Of a DNA stretch of 64,000 nucleotides, positions 7,288 through 15,349 are shown in pieces. Origin of the DNA: Pseudomonas putida (GTDB lineage: Bacteria > Pseudomonadota > Gammaproteobacteria > Pseudomonadales > Pseudomonadaceae). Below the pieces are notes generated by a model. That model saw only the letters and a list, made by a program, of their open reading frames with translations. It did no database searches and was not told the DNA's origin. The stretch spans positions 25,254 through 89,253 of the forward strand of contig NZ_MKZO01000023.1 in the NCBI RefSeq assembly GCF_001941965.1, given 5' to 3'. Position numbers and translations under genes: made by a program. The number at the start of each line of letters is the position of its first letter. The first letter of the stretch is position 1.

Positions 7288-8205
7288 ATGAACACCACGT
7301 CCAACGAGAAATCGTATTTCGACCTCCACACCTCGGGCATCGGCTACATCCAGCGTGTCCGTGAAGTGCCTGTCCGGGGCGGCCGCCGTGCGCAGCCTTT
7401 CCTGGCATGCACCGTTGCCGCGCTGGTCGGCCCCGCCAGGGACCCCAGCTACCGCTACTTCGACGTCAAGGTCTCGGGTGCCGAGGCCAAGAACCTCGTC
7501 CAGCGCTACATCGGCGTTGACGATCCCAAGCAGCGCCCGCTGGTGCGCTTCCGCCTCGGCGACCTGTGGGGCGATGCGTACATCCGCGACAAGGGCGAGC
7601 GCAAGGGTGAAGCCGCCGCGTCCCTCAAGGCGCGACTGCTCAAGGCCGAGCCGCTTGACCGGGCCGAACTGGCTTCCATCAAGCAGCACGAGCTGATCAC
7701 CCGCGGCATCGGCTACCTCAGCCGTCCGAAGGACGTCACCCCCAAGGATGGCGATCCGTTCCTGTCGTGCTGCGTCGCGGCTCTGGCCGGGCCTGTCGGT
7801 GAACCGGACTATCGGTACTTCGACACCATCGTCGCCACCCCTGAAGCCGAGCACCTGGTTCGCCGGTGCGTGCAGGCCATCGAAGGGGACCGCAAGGTGC
7901 TGATCGCCTTCAAGTTGAACGACATGAAGATCGATCCGTACATCCGCACCAAGGGTGAGCGCGCCGGGGAGCCGGGAGCGAGCCTGGAATCGACGCTGAT
8001 CCACATCGGTCTGATCAAGATCGACGGCACCCAGGTCTATCCGACGAGCCAGGCGCAAGCCGAGGCGTCGCAGGCCGAGGACGCACCCGCGCCCGAAGCC
8101 GAGGACGCCGCCGACACCGCTGCCGACCAGCCTATCGAGCCCGCCGAGCGCGAGCCCGCAGGTGAAGTCGAAGAGCAGGAGCCGGCATTGGCTGCTTCGT
8201 TCTGA
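7288..8205 (+). CDS. Tandem DUF3577 protein (STY4534-family ICE replication protein)
   Basis: ATG 7288 follows TATGGAG. Known: DUF3577/STY4534 proteins are core ICE proteins, annotated as ICE replication proteins and usually found near ssb and topoisomerase genes. Here 305 aa contain two copies of the domain. Residues about 10-118 start HTSGIGYIQRV and contain YRYFDVKVSGAEA; residues about 133-250 start ITRGIGYLSR and contain YRYFDTIVATPEAEHLVRR. Each has a KGER-x-GE motif. An acidic, alanine-rich tail (residues 255-305) resembles the disordered tails of ssDNA-binding proteins. Single-domain versions are the usual form, so this is an internal duplication. It lies 57 bp before the DUF3275 gene, separated by a terminator-like hairpin. 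Confidence 0.9.
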   Translation: MNTTSNEKSYFDLHTSGIGYIQRVREVPVRGGRRAQPFLACTVAALVGPARDPSYRYFDVKVSGAEAKNLVQRYIGVDDPKQRPLVRFRLGDLWGDAYIRDKGERKGEAAASLKARLLKAEPLDRAELASIKQHELITRGIGYLSRPKDVTPKDGDPFLSCCVAALAGPVGEPDYRYFDTIVATPEAEHLVRRCVQAIEGDRKVLIAFKLNDMKIDPYIRTKGERAGEPGASLESTLIHIGLIKIDGTQVYPTSQAQAEASQAEDAPAPEAEDAADTAADQPIEPAEREPAGEVEEQEPALAASF

Positions 8206-8208
8206 TCC

Positions 8209-8240
8209 GGCATGGCCCCTCACGGGGCCTTGCCTTTTTC
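8209..8240 (+). terminator. Terminator-like hairpin between the DUF3577 and DUF3275 genes
   Basis: GGCATGGCCCC (8209-8219) pairs with GGGGCCTTGCC (8224-8234) with one mismatch, followed by TTTTTC. It lies only 23 nt before ATG 8263, so transcription must pass it unless the downstream gene has its own promoter in a very short space. Confidence 0.8.
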
Positions 8241-8262
8241 CTATTCCTCAAGGAGAAGCATC

Positions 8263-8952
8263 ATGGCAGTCACATCGGCACCCGAGAAATCGGCCACTCC
8301 CATCATCGTCCCGGGCCAGCTCGCGCTGCGCACCATTCATGGCCGCAACGGAAAGTTCAATGTTGGCAAGCTCGAATGCCAACTCGGAAAATTCACGATT
8401 AAAGACGCGGAGTTGGAGCAATACCCCGAGGGCAAGTATCAAGGGGAGTTCGTCCTTCGCTACATCTTCCTCAAAGGCTATCCGATCAGCGACGGCAGCA
8501 TGCGTTTCGAGATGCGCGCCAACCTGGACGGTATGACACTTTTCGGCATCGACAAGCTGAGCAAGGCCGAAGCACATAGCTTCGCCCCGCAGGAAGTCGA
8601 TCCGCTCGATGAAGATCAAGGGACACAGCCTGCGACAACGCCGGCCAAACCCGCCAAGGCATCCAGGTCCGCCAAACCTGCACCCGTGCAGACGTCCGCG
8701 GACCCGCTGGTCGATACCACGCCCTTCGGCGTGGACGCGCCGCCTGCTGCGGCTGCTGCCCCCGGCAGCACCGAGGATGGCGACGCCGCGCTGTTCGGCC
8801 TGTTGTGGCCGCTGGGCGAGTCTGTGAAGCTGGATTCGACCATCGACCGCCGCGCCCTGCGCGCCCAGATCGCCCGCCTGGGCGAACTGGGCTACGCGCT
8901 GGACTTCAAGACGCAGGAGTGGAGCCGCCAGGCCGAACTGCAACCTGCGTGA
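8263..8952 (+). CDS. DUF3275 family ICE protein, 229 aa
   Basis: ATG 8263 has AAGGAG upstream. The N-terminal domain (residues about 15-115) matches DUF3275: LALRTIHGRNGKFNVGKLEC, then DAELEQYPEGKYQGEF and a C-terminal SPQEVDP-like motif, here FAPQEVDP. A proline/alanine-rich linker (about residues 120-175) leads to a second small helical domain. Known: DUF3275 genes lie next to DUF3577 in many ICEs; function is unproven, and nucleic-acid binding is often suspected. The protein is cytoplasmic. Confidence 0.88.
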   Translation: MAVTSAPEKSATPIIVPGQLALRTIHGRNGKFNVGKLECQLGKFTIKDAELEQYPEGKYQGEFVLRYIFLKGYPISDGSMRFEMRANLDGMTLFGIDKLSKAEAHSFAPQEVDPLDEDQGTQPATTPAKPAKASRSAKPAPVQTSADPLVDTTPFGVDAPPAAAAAPGSTEDGDAALFGLLWPLGESVKLDSTIDRRALRAQIARLGELGYALDFKTQEWSRQAELQPA

Positions 8953-8960
8953 TTGCAGAC

Positions 8961-9034
8961 ACCGCATCCGCGGTGTTCTTCATCCACCCGCTGGGGTTCC
9001 TTCCCCATGCGGGGGTGGCCTCGGCTTTCTTCTG
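8961..9034 (+). promoter_or_regulatory. Structured leader of the 9047 gene (paralogous to that at 9390)
   Basis: A short hairpin ACACCGC/GCGGTGT is followed by nested pairings: CCACCCGC with GCGG(G)GGTGG outside and TGGGG with CCCCA inside. A GGCCTCGGC stretch and TCTGGAGG then precede ATG. The leader of the next gene (about 9391-9463) has the same order and much of the same sequence, so the two arose by duplication. Confidence 0.5.
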
Positions 9035-9046
9035 GAGGTCTCCATC

Positions 9047-9370
9047 ATGTCCACCATCACTTGCGATACACCCCGTTCCGCGCTGGACGAAACCGCGTGG
9101 CGCGCCGTTTGCAAGACGGCCGCCGAGCATGCCCAACGTGGTTGCGGCCTGTCCTGGGATCACTGGGTCACGCTTTTCAGCTCGGAGATCGACGCGCAAG
9201 CCAGTCGATTGCCGGAAAGCCAGCGCGTTCATGCGCTGGAAATCGCGACCCAGGAATGGGACTACGCAACACCTGCCGAACGGCAGGAAACCCAGGACTG
9301 GCTCGCTGAAAACGGCTGCTGTTCGCATGGGATCACGCTGGGTTGCTGCCCGGCCGGTTGCGGTTCCTAG
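9047..9370 (+). CDS. ICE-associated protein of unknown function, 107 aa
   Basis: ATG 9047 is preceded by TGGAGG. No family recognised. The N-terminal three quarters are helical and rich in W and H (CGLSWDHWVTLF, TQEWDYATPAERQETQDWL). The C-terminus is unusual: a cysteine cluster ENGCCSHGITLGCCPAGCGS holds five cysteines in 20 residues, arranged as two CC pairs and a final C, which could bind metal. No signal peptide. It sits in a chain of small ICE genes with closely similar leaders. Confidence 0.65.
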   Translation: MSTITCDTPRSALDETAWRAVCKTAAEHAQRGCGLSWDHWVTLFSSEIDAQASRLPESQRVHALEIATQEWDYATPAERQETQDWLAENGCCSHGITLGCCPAGCGS

Positions 9371-9471
9371 CCCGCACTGCATTCCATCGCCGCACACGCG
9401 GCATTCCATCACCCGCTGGGGGTTCTTCCCCACGGGGAGGCCTCTGGCTCTACTTCTTCAGGAGGCCTCTC

Positions 9472-9879
9472 ATGGGCTGGTATTTCTCTCCCCAATCGCG
9501 GTCTGAACTGATCGCCGAACTGATCGCACCGCAGGAGACCGAGCGCGCCAGCGTGAAGGTCATCGCCCACACGCTGCGCGGCAACGTCCTCTGGTCCGTC
9601 GCGGAAGTGACGGCCAGGGCCGAAGGCGTGCATCGTGATCTCGCGCCGGGCCAGTCCCTGCGCTACATCCGCTGCGATCTTCTGGAGCGCAGCGGCAACC
9701 AGTGGGGCTACAAGCCGCTGGACGAGTCCATGCACCCGTACTACTACTCGTGCCCGCTGTCCTATCTGGACCTCGCACCGGAGCAGTCCGCCGACTGGCG
9801 TGCAGGCGTTCGCGCCTACCACGCGCGGCGTCGTACACCCACGGTTGCCACGGCACCCGCCGCGGCACTATTGGCCTGA
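9472..9879 (+). CDS. DUF6927-like ICE protein, 135 aa
   Basis: ATG 9472 has AGGAGG upstream. The sequence has the pattern I associate with DUF6927: MGWYFSPQSRSELIAELI, then HTLRGNVLWSV, then YIRCDLLERSGNQWGYKPLD, and a near-invariant PYYYSCPLSYLDLAP followed by a W-x-AGVRAYH helix. It is a compact cytoplasmic alpha/beta domain of typical length with an alanine-rich tail. Function is unknown. It is 16 bp upstream of the 86-aa gene and probably translated with it. Confidence 0.7.
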   Translation: MGWYFSPQSRSELIAELIAPQETERASVKVIAHTLRGNVLWSVAEVTARAEGVHRDLAPGQSLRYIRCDLLERSGNQWGYKPLDESMHPYYYSCPLSYLDLAPEQSADWRAGVRAYHARRRTPTVATAPAAALLA

Positions 9880-9895
9880 GCCAGGAGGAACCAAC

Positions 9896-10156
9896 ATGGA
9901 CCCGATCCTGGCTGCGCTCCCCGCCTCGCTGTTAAAGCTCGTTGAAGGCAGTTTGTCCAACGACGAAGTTTCCTCCGACGAGGAAATGCTGGCGTACTTC
10001 ATCGACAACGGCCTCACCGAGGAGCAGGCACGGCAGGCGCTGACCTATCGCGACCAGTACCTCAACAACATCTACCTGGACGGCTTCACGCCGATCACCG
10101 CGGTGGACGAGGCGCTTCACTTCAACCCGCACACCCGGCAGTTCGAGCCGGACTGA
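9896..10156 (+). CDS. Small acidic ICE protein of unknown function, 86 aa
   Basis: ATG 9896 has AGGAGG upstream and starts 16 bp after the previous gene. The protein is strongly acidic and helical (SLSNDEVSSDEEMLAYFIDNG, then TEEQARQALTYRDQYL) and resembles a UBA-like or helical adaptor fold rather than an enzyme. No family recognised. Its acidity would suit a DNA mimic or an interaction partner, but this is speculation. Confidence 0.7.
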   Translation: MDPILAALPASLLKLVEGSLSNDEVSSDEEMLAYFIDNGLTEEQARQALTYRDQYLNNIYLDGFTPITAVDEALHFNPHTRQFEPD

Positions 10157-10234
10157 GCGGTTTTCTTCCACCCCCCCCGGGGCAGTACCTGCCCCGACGG
10201 GCGGTGCTGTTCCCGCTCATCCGAGGACACCACC

Positions 10235-10882
10235 ATGCCCGCAAACACTTCTTCCACGCTGTACCGCATCGACGAATGCCCGGACGTGATGGCCGACGCC
10301 TGCGTTGGCGATGACCAGGGCAACCTGATCTTCCTGTCCATCTGGGCACGCGACACCGCCGTCCAGCAATTCCTCGCTCGCCTGACCCTCGGGCGCGACG
10401 AGCAGGGACTGGACCAGTTCCACGTCATCACCGACCAGGGCGGCAGCGTCCCGGTGTTCATCGGCAACGTCGATCGCCTGGAAAAGCGCATGACCCGCGC
10501 CTACCGGCGAACGCTGTTCGGTTCGCTGTCCAACGTGTGGCTGTTCGACCGGCGCTGCGTCAAGCCCGACAAGGCCAACGCCAGCGCATTGGCACTGCTG
10601 CCGCGCGACAGCGCCCACCGGCTTGACCGCCTGTGGATGCTGGTGCGGGACACCTGCCCGTTGCCGCTACTCGACCACTGGCGCGAGACCGTGCTGGAAC
10701 TGCTGCAAAGCCGCGAGATGCTGGCCCGCCTTCCGTTCGCCCTCGGGCCGCTGGAAGGCCATCGGCTCGCCATCGACGTGCCGGCGCTGACCCTGGCGCT
10801 GGGCTCCCTGATCCGCAGTGACGCGCTCACCGCCTATCCCTATCCGACCAAGATTTGGACGCCGGAAGCGGTAGCGGCTTGA
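10235..10882 (+). CDS. ICE-associated protein of unknown function, 215 aa
   Basis: ATG 10235 follows CGAGGAC, after a G/C-rich hairpin GGGGCA/TGCCCC (about 10178-10198). No named family recognised. The N-terminal region is beta-rich (LIFLSIWARDTAVQQFLARL) and the rest helical, with a W-rich segment RLDRLWMLVRDTCPLPLLDHW. It is cytoplasmic. Proteins of this kind precede the DUF6094 gene in related ICEs, so a joint role with it is possible. It ends 62 bp before that gene. Confidence 0.7.
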   Translation: MPANTSSTLYRIDECPDVMADACVGDDQGNLIFLSIWARDTAVQQFLARLTLGRDEQGLDQFHVITDQGGSVPVFIGNVDRLEKRMTRAYRRTLFGSLSNVWLFDRRCVKPDKANASALALLPRDSAHRLDRLWMLVRDTCPLPLLDHWRETVLELLQSREMLARLPFALGPLEGHRLAIDVPALTLALGSLIRSDALTAYPYPTKIWTPEAVAA

Positions 10883-10944
10883 CCCCCTCGGAGGCACGTC
10901 TCGGCGTGCTTCCGTCTTTCATCCCCGCCAACCAGGAGACTTCC

Positions 10945-12054
10945 ATGGCCCTCATGTTCCCGCGGCTCGCCCGCAATTTCGCCAAGAACGGGTACTACCC
11001 GACCGACGAACCCACGCTCGAAAGAGCCCTCAACGCACTGATGCCCAGCGACGGGCCGATGTGCATCCTTGATCCCTGCGCCGGCGAAGGCGTGGCGATC
11101 GCCGAAGCCGCCTATGCCCTCGGGCGTGACCAGGCCAAGGCATTCGCGGTCGAGTTCGACGCGGAGCGGGCACGCCATGCCCGAGGCTTGGTCGATCACT
11201 GCCTGCACGCGGACCTGATGGACACGATGGTCTCCAAACAGTCCTTCGGGTTGCTCTGGCTCAACCCGCCGTATGGCGACCTGTCCAAGGACGTCAACGG
11301 CAACATCGGCTATCAAGGTCAGGGACGTGCCCGCCTCGAAAAGCTGTTCTATCAGCGTTCGCTGTCGCTGCTGCAGTACGGCGGCATGCTGGTCTTCATC
11401 GTCCCCGGCTACGTGCTCGACGCGGAGCTGGTTGGTTGGCTGACACGCCACTACACCGATCTGCGGATCTACCGAGCGGTGGAAACGCAGTTCAAGCAGG
11501 TGGTGATCTTTGGCCGAAGGGTGCGCCAGCGCGAGCAGGCCCCCGATGGCGTCAAGGCCGTGCGCAACTTGCTGCTGCAGGTTGGGCTTGGCGAAGTCGA
11601 AGCCGAGGAACTGCCGAGCGAATGGCCGTTCCTGCCGTACATCGTCCCCGCCAGTCCGGTCGAGCCGGAGCATTTCTTCCGCGTGACGATGGAGCCGGAG
11701 CAGTTCGCCGATGAGGTCGGTCGGCTGCAAGGCCTCTGGCCGTCGCTGGACACGCACCTGGGGGCCGCGCAGCAGTCGCTGCGTCCACCGGCGCGAGCCT
11801 TGTCCCACTGGCATCTCGCCCTGGCCTTGGCAGCGGGCGCGATCTCCGGCGTTGTGCGCTCCCAGACGGGGCGCGTGCTCGTCGTCAAAGGTGACACCCA
11901 CAAGGACAAAACGCTCCAGCGGGAATTCACCGAACGCGAAGACGGCTCCATCGCCGAGACCCGCATCCTCACCGACAAGTTTGTGCCCGTCATCCGCGCG
12001 TGGGACATGACGCCTGGCTCCGCGACACGGGGCGAGGTGTTGACCATCCGCTGA
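10945..12054 (+). CDS. DUF6094 domain protein, SAM-dependent methyltransferase-like, 369 aa
   Basis: ATG 10945 follows CAGGAGA. The N-terminal half has the layout of an N6-adenine/N4-cytosine-type methyltransferase: CILDPCAGEGVA (SAM-binding motif I, about residues 40-51), AVEFDAERA (motif II) and LWLNPPYGD (motif IV NPPY, about residues 107-115), followed by a GGMLVFIVP strand. The C-terminal half is specific to DUF6094. Known: these proteins are annotated as DUF6094 in ICEs and have not been assigned a substrate. The NPPY motif indicates a target amino group, possibly adenine in DNA. It would complement the C5 methylase at the start of the window. Confidence 0.85.
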   Translation: MALMFPRLARNFAKNGYYPTDEPTLERALNALMPSDGPMCILDPCAGEGVAIAEAAYALGRDQAKAFAVEFDAERARHARGLVDHCLHADLMDTMVSKQSFGLLWLNPPYGDLSKDVNGNIGYQGQGRARLEKLFYQRSLSLLQYGGMLVFIVPGYVLDAELVGWLTRHYTDLRIYRAVETQFKQVVIFGRRVRQREQAPDGVKAVRNLLLQVGLGEVEAEELPSEWPFLPYIVPASPVEPEHFFRVTMEPEQFADEVGRLQGLWPSLDTHLGAAQQSLRPPARALSHWHLALALAAGAISGVVRSQTGRVLVVKGDTHKDKTLQREFTEREDGSIAETRILTDKFVPVIRAWDMTPGSATRGEVLTIR

Positions 12055-12104
12055 TCCACCGGACGCGCTGCCGTCCTGCTGTACCACATCGAAGGAGAAA
12101 CACC

Positions 12105-12425
12105 ATGTTCCCGAATCCGTTCAAGCGGCCAGCGCCGCACAAGCAACCGTTGTTCGCACCGAGTACGTTGAAGTTGAGCGAGAAGGTGCATTGGCTGGCC
12201 CGAAGAGGCCTGATCGACCCCTTAGCCTATGTCCAGCGCCATGTGCGCGGGGACTGGGGCGAGATCGATGAGGCCACACGCCAAGCCAACGACGTGGCGA
12301 TCCAACAGGACAACCTGATGATCTCGCAGTTCAGGATCACGCCGGACCTGGCGCTAATCGTCAAGACCAGCGAGGACCACCAGACCACGGTGATCCAGCT
12401 TCCCGAAGAGCGGGACCTGATCTGA
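12105..12425 (+). CDS. Plasmid/ICE-related small protein, paralogue 1, 106 aa
   Basis: ATG 12105 is preceded by GAAGGAG. The core RGLIDPLAYVQRHVRGDWGE followed by N-x-x-A and a final strand TTVIQLPEE matches a widespread family of small plasmid and ICE proteins with the motif RHxRGDWG. The next gene (12516) is a diverged copy with the same spacing. Function is unknown. It is cytoplasmic, with a basic N-terminus (FKRPAPHKQP). Confidence 0.7.
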   Translation: MFPNPFKRPAPHKQPLFAPSTLKLSEKVHWLARRGLIDPLAYVQRHVRGDWGEIDEATRQANDVAIQQDNLMISQFRITPDLALIVKTSEDHQTTVIQLPEERDLI

Positions 12426-12515
12426 CGTCCCCACATCGTCATCCTCATTCTCCTGACGGAGCCACTTCACTCCGGCAGGGGTGTCGTGGCTCAATGACTC
12501 ATCAAGGAGGAGCCC

Positions 12516-12821
12516 ATGGCATCACATCGCATCGAAACCTACTGTCAGAACCTGGCGTTCCCCATCGGGGCGCTTATCTTCAGCAAAGGCATTGACCGCC
12601 TGGTCCGCTCGGGTCGCCTCGACCCGATCCCGTACTTCAGGCGCCACACCCGTGGCGACTGGGGCGACGTCAACGTCCAGCAATGGCAGGCCAACAGCAC
12701 CGCGCTTCAATCAGGCGCATCGCTGGCATCGCACTACGTGATCCATCCGGGGCTGGCCATTCGCATCGTTACCGACGCGGAGCGCCACGCCACCGTCATC
12801 GTTCTGCCGTCCGAGGACTGA
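12516..12821 (+). CDS. Plasmid/ICE-related small protein, paralogue 2, 101 aa
   Basis: ATG 12516 has AAGGAGGAG upstream. The core SGRLDPIPYFRRHTRGDWGD, a QANSTAL helix and the final strand TVIVLPSED align with paralogue 1 at 12105 along most of their length. The two genes are adjacent, on the same strand, and most likely arose by tandem duplication. The leader contains an inverted repeat (GGAGCCAC/GTGGCTC, about 12459-12492). Function unknown. Confidence 0.7.
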   Translation: MASHRIETYCQNLAFPIGALIFSKGIDRLVRSGRLDPIPYFRRHTRGDWGDVNVQQWQANSTALQSGASLASHYVIHPGLAIRIVTDAERHATVIVLPSED

Positions 12822-12890
12822 GCACGGTTCAGCCGCTGGCCACCCAGGCCAGCACCTTCAACCACCGTCGGCCACGCGTCGATTTACTTC

Positions 12891-12945
12891 CCACCACGGG
12901 GCATGCCACTGCCCCGCTGGGGGTGGTGCATGCCCCTTTTTCTTT
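12891..12945 (+). promoter_or_regulatory. Attenuator-like switch before the helicase gene
   Basis: Two exclusive folds are visible. Terminator: GGGGCATG (12898-12905) with CATGCCCC (12929-12936), extended by CCAC/GTGG across a two-base bulge, followed by TTTTTCTTT. Alternative: CACCAC (12892-12897) with GTGGTG (12923-12928), enclosing GGGGCA (12898-12903) with TGCCCC (12910-12915), which hides the 5' arm of the terminator. The ribosome binding site TTGGAG follows at once. Confidence 0.6.
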
Positions 12946-12956
12946 GGAGCATCACC

Positions 12957-15236
12957 ATGTCCCTCGATCTCGAAACCAATGCCGCTGAAGCCGCGCCCGT
13001 ACAGGGCGAACTGCTCGACGCGGAATCTTCCCCTCTGACCCTGAGCCTTCAGGATTTCGTCGGCGAGTTCGGCGACGAACTGCTCGACGCCCTCAACAGC
13101 GCCAACCCGCCGGTCTATACCGGCCAACCGCAAGCACATCGCCAGCTCATCGTCGCCAGCCTCAAGCGCAAGCTGTTCCAGGCCCAGGCCGAAGTCGTCC
13201 ACGCCGCCGCGGAGCTGCTGATTGACCGTGGCGAGCGCGCCGCGATCGTCAATGGCGAGATGGGCTGCGGCAAGACGACCGTCGGCATCGCCACGGCCGC
13301 TGTGCTCAACGCCGAAGGCTACCGCCGGACCTTGGTTCTCTCGCCCCCGCACCTTGTTTACAAGTGGCGGCGCGAGATCCAGGAGACAGTAGCGGGCGCG
13401 AAGGTCTGGGTGCTCAACGGCCCCGATACCTTGGTCAAGCTCATCAAGCTGCGCGAGCAGTTGGGTGTGCAGCCGACCGGCCAGGAGTTCTTTGTCCTGG
13501 GGCGCGTCAGGATGCGGATGGGGTTCCACTGGAAGCCTGTCTTCACCCAGCGGCGCACCCGCCACGGCGACGTGGCGGCCTGCCCGGACTGCGGCACGGT
13601 CATCACCGACCTCGACGGCGAGCCGGTCAACCCGGTCGCGCTCGAAGCCGAGGAGTACCGCAGGAAGTGCAGCCATTGCGCAGCGCCCCTGTGGACGCTG
13701 ATCCGCCCACGCAGCCTGTCCGGCAGCGACCAGTCCTCGGCCGTGCTGAAAGCCTTGAAGCGCATCCCGACCATCGGGGCAGTCACCGCGCAGAAGCTGA
13801 TGCAGAAGTTCGGAGACGGCTTCCTGGCCTCGATGCTCGGCGACAACATCCATGAGTTCATCAACCTCATGGACGGCAACGGCGAGCTGGTGTTTTCCGA
13901 CCGTCAGGCCACCCGCATGGAACGTGCGATGGCCAACATGGAGTTCGGCTTTGGCGAAGGCGGCTACCAGCCGTCCGAGTTCATCAAACGCTACCTGCCG
14001 CAAGGCACGTTCGACCTGCTCATCGCCGATGAGGCGCACGAGTACAAGAACGGCGGCAGTGCCCAAGGCCAGGCCATGGGCGTGCTGGCAGCGAAGGCTC
14101 GCAAGACCTTGCTGCTGACTGGCACGCTGATGGGCGGCTACGGGGACGACCTGTTCTACCTGCTGTTCCGAGCCCTTCCGGGGCGGATGATCGAAGACGG
14201 CTACCGCCCGACCACGAGCGGCAGCATGACCTCGGCCGCGATGGCGTTCATGCGCGATCACGGGGTCTTGAAGGACATCTACTCCGAGAGCACCGGCACG
14301 GCGCACAAGACGGCCAAGGGCACCAAGGTATCGGTGCGCACGGTCAAGGCCCCGGGCTTCGGCCCCAAGGGCGTCTTGCGCTGCATCCTGCCGTTCACGA
14401 TCTTCCTCAAGCTCAAGGACATCGGCGGCAACATCCTGCCGCCGTATGACGAGGAGTTCCGCGAAGTCGCGATGGACACGGCGCAAGCCGCGGCCTACCG
14501 CGATCTGGCGGGTCGGCTGACCGCGGAGCTGAAACAGGCTCTTGCACGACGCGATACGACCTTGCTGGGTGTGGTGCTCAACGTGCTACTGGCCTGGCCA
14601 GATTGCTGCTTCCGGTCGGAGACCGTGGTGCATCCGCGCACGCGCAACACCTTGGCGTTCGTCCCGGCTCAGTTCAACGAGTTCGAGATCAGCCCCAAGG
14701 AGCGTGAGCTGATCGACATCTGCAAAGAGGAGAAGGCGCAGGGCCGCAAGGTGCTGGCCTACACGGTCTATACCGGCACGCGCGACACGACCAGCCGGTT
14801 GAAGGTGCTGCTGGAGCAGGAAGGCTTCAAGGTGGCGGTGCTGCGCGCAAGCGTGGATGCCAGCCGCCGCGAGGACTGGATCGCCGAACAACTGGACCGT
14901 GGCATCGATGTGCTCATCACCAACCCCGAGCTGGTTAAAACGGGACTGGACCTGTTGGAGTTTCCGACGATCGTGTTCATGCAGTCGGGCTACAACGTGT
15001 ACTCGCTGCAGCAGGCGGCACGCCGCTCCTGGCGCATCGGGCAGAAGCAACCCGTGCGCGTGATCTACCTTGGCTACGCCGGCTCCTCGCAGATGACCTG
15101 CCTCGAACTGATGGCCAAGAAGATCATGGTCTCGCAGTCCACCTCGGGCGACGTGCCCGAATCAGGGTTGGACGTCCTGAACCAGGATGGTGATTCGGTC
15201 GAGGTCGCACTGGCCCGGCAACTGGTCGCCGCCTGA
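12957..15236 (+). CDS. SNF2-like superfamily 2 helicase/ATPase, 759 aa
   Basis: ATG 12957 follows TTTGGAG. ATP-driven translocase on nucleic acid, by family. Motifs: Walker A NGEMGCGKTT (residues 99-108), motif Ia TLVLSPPHLVYKWRREI, DEAH box LIADEAHEYKNGG (about 355-367), motif III LLLTGTLMGG, and the C-terminal helicase core ending QQAARRSWRIGQKQPVR (motif VI, about 685-702). An insertion between motifs Ia and II carries CPDC and CSHC pairs about 30 residues apart, likely a zinc site. Helicases of this type are standard in PAGI-2-like ICEs just before the conjugation genes; their exact job is unknown. The C-terminus contacts the terminator at 15289. Confidence 0.9.
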   Translation: MSLDLETNAAEAAPVQGELLDAESSPLTLSLQDFVGEFGDELLDALNSANPPVYTGQPQAHRQLIVASLKRKLFQAQAEVVHAAAELLIDRGERAAIVNGEMGCGKTTVGIATAAVLNAEGYRRTLVLSPPHLVYKWRREIQETVAGAKVWVLNGPDTLVKLIKLREQLGVQPTGQEFFVLGRVRMRMGFHWKPVFTQRRTRHGDVAACPDCGTVITDLDGEPVNPVALEAEEYRRKCSHCAAPLWTLIRPRSLSGSDQSSAVLKALKRIPTIGAVTAQKLMQKFGDGFLASMLGDNIHEFINLMDGNGELVFSDRQATRMERAMANMEFGFGEGGYQPSEFIKRYLPQGTFDLLIADEAHEYKNGGSAQGQAMGVLAAKARKTLLLTGTLMGGYGDDLFYLLFRALPGRMIEDGYRPTTSGSMTSAAMAFMRDHGVLKDIYSESTGTAHKTAKGTKVSVRTVKAPGFGPKGVLRCILPFTIFLKLKDIGGNILPPYDEEFREVAMDTAQAAAYRDLAGRLTAELKQALARRDTTLLGVVLNVLLAWPDCCFRSETVVHPRTRNTLAFVPAQFNEFEISPKERELIDICKEEKAQGRKVLAYTVYTGTRDTTSRLKVLLEQEGFKVAVLRASVDASRREDWIAEQLDRGIDVLITNPELVKTGLDLLEFPTIVFMQSGYNVYSLQQAARRSWRIGQKQPVRVIYLGYAGSSQMTCLELMAKKIMVSQSTSGDVPESGLDVLNQDGDSVEVALARQLVAA

Positions 15237-15288
15237 TCCCCACGCCAACGCTGGCCTAACGCCGCCGGCTTTCCGCTGTTCCCACCTT

Positions 15289-15330
15289 GCAGCCACGTCC
15301 ACGGTCTCCGTGGGCGTGGCTGCGCTTTTT
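15289..15330 (+). terminator. Nested terminator hairpin before the 15350 gene
   Basis: Outer stem GCAGCCACG/CGTGGCTGC (15289-15297 with 15315-15323) and inner stem CCACGG/CCGTGG (15299-15313), followed by GCTTTTTC. The next ribosome binding site AAGGAG begins 9 nt later. Confidence 0.85.
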
Positions 15331-15349
15331 CGATCCCAAGGAGATTTCC

